NCBI GenBank assembly: GCA_023622465.1
Contig: JAMNZE010000019.1
Coordinates: 1 to 7,861 of the forward strand
DNA length: 7,861 nt
Direction: 5' to 3'
DNA from: UBA5500 sp023622465
GTDB taxonomy: Bacteria > Bacillota > UBA994 > UBA5500
Both the position numbers and the translations under genes were made by a program. Under the pieces are notes generated by a model. That model had not been told where the DNA came from and did no database searches. It saw only the letters and a program-made list of their open reading frames with translations. Shown in pieces: positions 4,609 to 7,861 of this stretch. The first letter of the stretch is position 1. The number at the start of each line of letters is the position of its first letter.

Positions 4609-6510
4609 GTGAGCCTGTTGAGCGCCCAGAAAATTCATAAGTACTACGGAGGTAGTCCCGTATTAATAGACATTAGTTGTAATCTAGAGCGGGGTGAACG
4701 CGTCGGATTGATTGGGCGTAATGGCTCCGGCAAGACCACCCTATTGCGGCTTTTGGCCCAGTTAGAGGACTATGATGAAGGCCGCATTCTGATGGCCAAT
4801 GGTATCCAGTTGGGCTATTTAACCCAAGGGGTGGAGCTACCTGACGCTATGACAGTGTGGCAGGTGGCCAGCTCGACTCTAGGGACGGTGCAGGAATTAG
4901 AAAGTAAATTGAGGGAACTGGAACAGGCTATGGCGCAGCCGTCGATTATGGCTGATCAGAACCGGCTCGCTAAAGTTATGAATGATTACGCCCGGGTTAG
5001 TGCCGATTTTGAACGGCTGGGTGGTTACGATAGGGAAGTAGAGGTCCGTAGCACCCTTACGGGGCTTGGGTTACCTGAATCGGTATGGTCACAAACCGTC
5101 GGTACCCTCTCGGGCGGACAGCGCACCCGTGTGGCCCTGGCCAAATTACTGCTGTCCAAACCCGATGTTCTATTCTTAGATGAACCGACAAATCATCTAG
5201 ACATAGACGCAATAACTTGGCTGGAAAACTATTTGGCCGGATACTCGGGGGCCCTACTGGTGGTTTCCCACGACCGAGAATTCTTAGATAAGGTAGTTAC
5301 AAAAATATGGGAACTGCATGACCACCAGCTAATTACCTATACGGGGAACTACTCGGCTTATCTGGTACAAAAGGAAGCCCACCGCCAGCGGCAGGAGTTA
5401 TTGCGGCGGGAGCAAGAACGGGAACGGGCTCGCCTGGAAGGCCTGATTGCCAAGTTTAAAGCCGGTACCCGCGCCACGGCTGCCAAGAGTTGGGAAAAGC
5501 GTTTAGCCCGCATGGAGCGAGTTCAACCTAGGCGTAAGTCAAGAACTATGCGCCTCAATATCCAATCCAAACGTCGCAGCGGAAACGATGTGCTGGAATT
5601 ACAAGCGGTGAGCAAGGCCTATCCGCAGAAGCCATTGTTCCACGATTTTTCCGCCGAAGTGAAGATGGGGGAGCGGATCGCTTTGATCGGCCCCAACGGT
5701 AGCGGTAAGACCACATTGCTGAAGCTGTTATTGGGTGAAACGCCAGCCGATGGCGGCCAGATTAAGTGGGGTGCCAGTATCGATTTAGGCTATTTTCGCC
5801 AAGACATGCGGTTGCCGGCCGACGACGTGAGCGTACTCGATTGCCTGCTGGAGAGCGGTGGACTACTACCGGCGGAGGCTAGGAATTATTTAGCTCGTTT
5901 TCTGTTTGTCGGTGACGCCGTCTTTCAACCGGTTGGCACCCTTAGCGGTGGAGAACGCAATCGACTCATATTGGCTAAATTATTACTGACAGGAGCCAAC
6001 GTGTTGGTATTAGATGAGCCCACCAACCACCTGGATATTCCTTCCCGAGAAGTGTTGGAACAAGCCCTTTATGACTATGACGGTACGCTTTTTATTGTTT
6101 CCCATGACCGTTATTTTCTCCGGCGCATTGCCACTCGGATTTGGCATTTTACTGAGGGAACGATTAAAGATTATCCCATGGGCTACGCTGCTTTTATGGC
6201 CGAACTGGAGCAACAGCAAAAGGAAGAGGTGTCGAGTTCTAAGCCTAAGACCCGGCGCCCAGCTGTCCAGCAGAAGTCGGAGCGGGAGGAACTGTTAGAG
6301 ACTATTGGCCAGTTGGAAGAACGTATAGCCGCTTTGGAGGCGGAGCGGGACGAACTATATTTACAGATGGCCGATAGCAATTTGTATCGTGATGGCGGTG
6401 GGCAGGAGACGGTCTTGCGTTGTCGCCAAATCGAACAAGAATTGAAGCAGCTGTATGCTAGTTGGGAACAGCAAGTTGATGCACTTACTGCCCAGCAGGC
6501 CGAGCAATAG
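4609..6510 (+). CDS. ABC-F family ATPase, Uup/YdiF-like, 633 residues
   Basis: ABC-F proteins have two ATPase domains and no membrane part; they bind the ribosomal E site and relieve stalled or drug-blocked translation. Domain 1 has Walker A GRNGSGKTT (36-44), signature LSGGQ (167-171), Walker B with DEPTNHLD (191-198) and the H-switch H221. A charged helical linker (about 250-325) contains KAGTRATAAKSWEKRLARME. Domain 2 has GPNGSGKTT (361-369), LSGGE (445-449), DEPTNHLD (469-476) and H499. A C-terminal coiled coil (about 555-630) resembles the Uup-type extension. Both catalytic sites look complete. GTG 4609 is chosen because GGGAGGGG lies six bases upstream and the family N-terminus (LLSAQKIHKYYGG) begins there; an in-frame ATG at 4540 would add 23 unlike residues. 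The AlaX-type gene follows after 11 bases, so the two are one operon. A housekeeping rather than antibiotic-resistance role is more likely, but this is not decidable here. Confidence 0.93.
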   Translation: MSLLSAQKIHKYYGGSPVLIDISCNLERGERVGLIGRNGSGKTTLLRLLAQLEDYDEGRILMANGIQLGYLTQGVELPDAMTVWQVASSTLGTVQELESKLRELEQAMAQPSIMADQNRLAKVMNDYARVSADFERLGGYDREVEVRSTLTGLGLPESVWSQTVGTLSGGQRTRVALAKLLLSKPDVLFLDEPTNHLDIDAITWLENYLAGYSGALLVVSHDREFLDKVVTKIWELHDHQLITYTGNYSAYLVQKEAHRQRQELLRREQERERARLEGLIAKFKAGTRATAAKSWEKRLARMERVQPRRKSRTMRLNIQSKRRSGNDVLELQAVSKAYPQKPLFHDFSAEVKMGERIALIGPNGSGKTTLLKLLLGETPADGGQIKWGASIDLGYFRQDMRLPADDVSVLDCLLESGGLLPAEARNYLARFLFVGDAVFQPVGTLSGGERNRLILAKLLLTGANVLVLDEPTNHLDIPSREVLEQALYDYDGTLFIVSHDRYFLRRIATRIWHFTEGTIKDYPMGYAAFMAELEQQQKEEVSSSKPKTRRPAVQQKSEREELLETIGQLEERIAALEAERDELYLQMADSNLYRDGGGQETVLRCRQIEQELKQLYASWEQQVDALTAQQAEQ

Positions 6511-6521
6511 GGAGGTAGCTT

Positions 6522-7712
6522 ATGCAGACCAGAAAACTATACTATCGGGACCCCTATCTTCACACTTTTAAGGCTAAGGTGGTGGCTGTAAAACCCGGTT
6601 GGATCGCTCTTGATCAGACCGCCTTTTATCCGGAGGGCGGCGGACAACCGGCAGATCAAGGCTGGCTGCAGGGACAACGGGTAACCGATGTGCAAATTGA
6701 TGAACAGGAAGTCGTATGGCATAAGGTGGATTTGGATACGGAAATTGGTGTGACGGTGGAAGGACGGCTAGATTGGCTACGCCGTTTCGACCATATGCAG
6801 CAGCATACGGCCCAACATGTGTTATCGCAAGCCTTTTGGCAATTGTTTAAGGCAGAGACCGTCGGTTTCCATTTGGGGGAACAAAATGTCACCATCGATT
6901 TGGCGGGGACCGATTTAGATGAGGAGGCGCTGGTCCAAGCCGAGGCTCTAACCAACGCCAAATTGCGGGGCCGGATACCGGTCCGCAGTTATGAAGTTGC
7001 GGCGGAGATGCTTCCGACCCAATTGCTCCGTAAATTGCCCCAAGTGGAGGGGGAAATTCGCCTAGTCCAGATTGGCGATTTCGATCTATGCCCCTGCGGC
7101 GGTACCCATGTGCGCGATCTAGGAGAAATCGGTTTGCTTAAGGTGCTGGGTAGTGAGAAGAAACGGGGTAACACGCGGGTTATCTTTTTGGCCGGGCGGC
7201 GGGCTTATGAGGATTATAATCATAAACATAAGCAATTGACGGCTTTGTCGGCTATGTTGTCCGAGCCTACAGCGAATGTGGAGGCAGCGGCAGAGCGCCT
7301 ACTGCAACGGCTGCAAGAACTGGAAAGGGAAGAAAAGGGTTTGCGAAAACAGCTCCTCGTTTACCAAGGCCAAGAGCTGCTAGCTACCGCCCAAGACTTA
7401 GATAAAGCCCGGGCGGTGGTGCAGGAGCTGCCCGGCCATTCGCTGGATGAGGCCCGCTTCTTAGCCAGTTACTTGGCCGAACAAGGCCCCCATATTGTGC
7501 TATTCGGTATTCCTGATGAACCTTATCGCCTGGTGGCGGCAGTTAACGCGGGGCTAAAGCTAGCCATCGGTCCATTGTTGAAGGAAGTTGTAGTTAAGTA
7601 TGAGGGCAGAGGTGGGGGGTCTGCCACATCGGCGCAGGGGGCGGTACCGCCAGCGATGGGAGCAGACGCTTTGGCTGAGCTAATCGCCCTTTGTCGGCAA
7701 GTATTGAGCTAA
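6522..7712 (+). CDS. alanyl-tRNA editing protein, long AlaX type with DHHA1 domain
   Basis: The protein resembles the editing half of alanyl-tRNA synthetase as a free protein. It should hydrolyse Ser- or Gly-tRNA(Ala) in trans in the cytoplasm. Residues 1-90 form the beta-barrel region with TAFYPEGGGQPADQG (33-47). The zinc-binding editing site is HTAQH (H95, H99) with CGGTH (C192, H196). A coiled segment lies at about 245-290. The C-terminal DHHA1 domain carries GRGGGSATSAQGA (362-374), the glycine-rich motif that contacts the tRNA in AlaRS. No aminoacylation domain is present. The 396-residue length fits the long class (AlaX-L). ATG 6522 has GGGAGGT (6510-6516), which overlaps the last base of the ABC-F stop codon, so the two genes are translationally close and cotranscribed. 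All metal ligands are intact, so activity is expected. Confidence 0.93.
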   Translation: MQTRKLYYRDPYLHTFKAKVVAVKPGWIALDQTAFYPEGGGQPADQGWLQGQRVTDVQIDEQEVVWHKVDLDTEIGVTVEGRLDWLRRFDHMQQHTAQHVLSQAFWQLFKAETVGFHLGEQNVTIDLAGTDLDEEALVQAEALTNAKLRGRIPVRSYEVAAEMLPTQLLRKLPQVEGEIRLVQIGDFDLCPCGGTHVRDLGEIGLLKVLGSEKKRGNTRVIFLAGRRAYEDYNHKHKQLTALSAMLSEPTANVEAAAERLLQRLQELEREEKGLRKQLLVYQGQELLATAQDLDKARAVVQELPGHSLDEARFLASYLAEQGPHIVLFGIPDEPYRLVAAVNAGLKLAIGPLLKEVVVKYEGRGGGSATSAQGAVPPAMGADALAELIALCRQVLS

Positions 7713-7861
7713 ATCGACCTTTTTAGGGGCAGGAGACCCACTTGGTGAAAGAAATATTGGGACTATAGATTCATCCGCGACAAATTTCGCCTTCTTCTTC
7801 CACTCTTTAGCAGGAAATTGTCTCCCAATGACTAATATTGGATATGTGGCGAGGGAGGAGG
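7713..7861 (+). promoter_or_regulatory. non-coding region with nested inverted repeats, ending in a Shine-Dalgarno-like run
   Basis: No ORF of useful length is seen. GACAA/TTGTC plus TTTC/GAAA (7779-7788 with 7814-7822, one bulged A) form a 9-bp stem, and ATTGGGA (7756-7762) with TCCCAAT (7823-7829) can close outside it. GGAGAC (7732-7737) could pair instead with GTCTCC (7820-7825), which would exclude both. The last bases, GGGAGGAGG, look like a ribosome-binding site for a plus-strand gene beyond the window, and the pyrimidine tract 7790-7800 could pair with them. No T-run terminator for the AlaX gene is evident. Confidence 0.45.

Noticed and set aside
4480..4609. T-box or riboswitch leader before the ABC-F/AlaX operon
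   Set aside because: No T-box sequence, no terminator-antiterminator pair, and the gap is too short.
6656..6961. 101-codon minus-strand open frame inside the AlaX gene
   Set aside because: The Ser/Cys/Thr-rich translation is typical of the antisense of a conserved gene, and there is no ribosome-binding site.
7770..7825. Spo0A (0A) boxes in the right-edge leader
   Set aside because: The best matches to TGTCGAA are only five of seven (TGTCGCG on the minus strand near 7778-7784), too weak to call.

Overview
The window most likely comes from an endospore-forming member of the Bacillota, probably an anaerobic Clostridia/Peptococcaceae-type lineage. The evidence is an alpha/beta-type small acid-soluble spore protein, a PerR-type Fur regulator with an RCKP rubredoxin-like module, strong AGGAGG ribosome-binding sites, frequent GTG starts and, by eye, a balanced base composition. 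No rRNA, tRNA, CRISPR array or insertion sequence is visible.

Left part (about 1-2210): two divergent genes that both look broken. On the minus strand is a Na/Pi-cotransporter family gene with a PhoU-like tail. It lacks most of its N-terminus and is split in the PhoU region by a frame change with apparent loss of about 30 residues. On the plus strand is a TIGR01906/DUF1461 membrane protein, split by a frame change in its transmembrane core with apparent loss of about 20 residues. The short sequence before base 58 may be the tail of a plus-strand gene that starts outside the window.

Middle (2211-3411): a good promoter and a PerR-box-like 8-3-8 palindrome precede a PerR-like gene. That gene is fused in frame to a 35-residue RCKP rubredoxin-like protein, and the join translates what looks like the old Shine-Dalgarno site of the second gene. 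A terminator-like hairpin follows, and its 3' arm contains the ribosome-binding site of the next gene, the spore protein. A 4-oxalocrotonate tautomerase-like gene with its own possible promoter comes next. It ends at a strong bidirectional terminator shared with a convergent minus-strand P1-family peptidase (DmpA/L-aminopeptidase D-esterase type).

Right part (4481-7861): divergent from the peptidase, a two-gene operon encodes an ABC-F ATPase and an alanyl-tRNA editing protein of the long AlaX type with a DHHA1 domain. Both act around translation: ribosome-associated ATPase function and removal of mischarged amino acids from tRNA(Ala). The last 149 bases are non-coding, can form mutually exclusive hairpins, and end in a Shine-Dalgarno-like purine run, so a further plus-strand gene probably starts just outside the window.

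I do not see a convincing undescribed multi-gene system. The signals most worth a second look are the PerR-RCKP fusion with its operator, the terminator/RBS overlap before the spore-protein gene, the cluster of lesions in the first 2.2 kb, and the structured sequence at the right edge.
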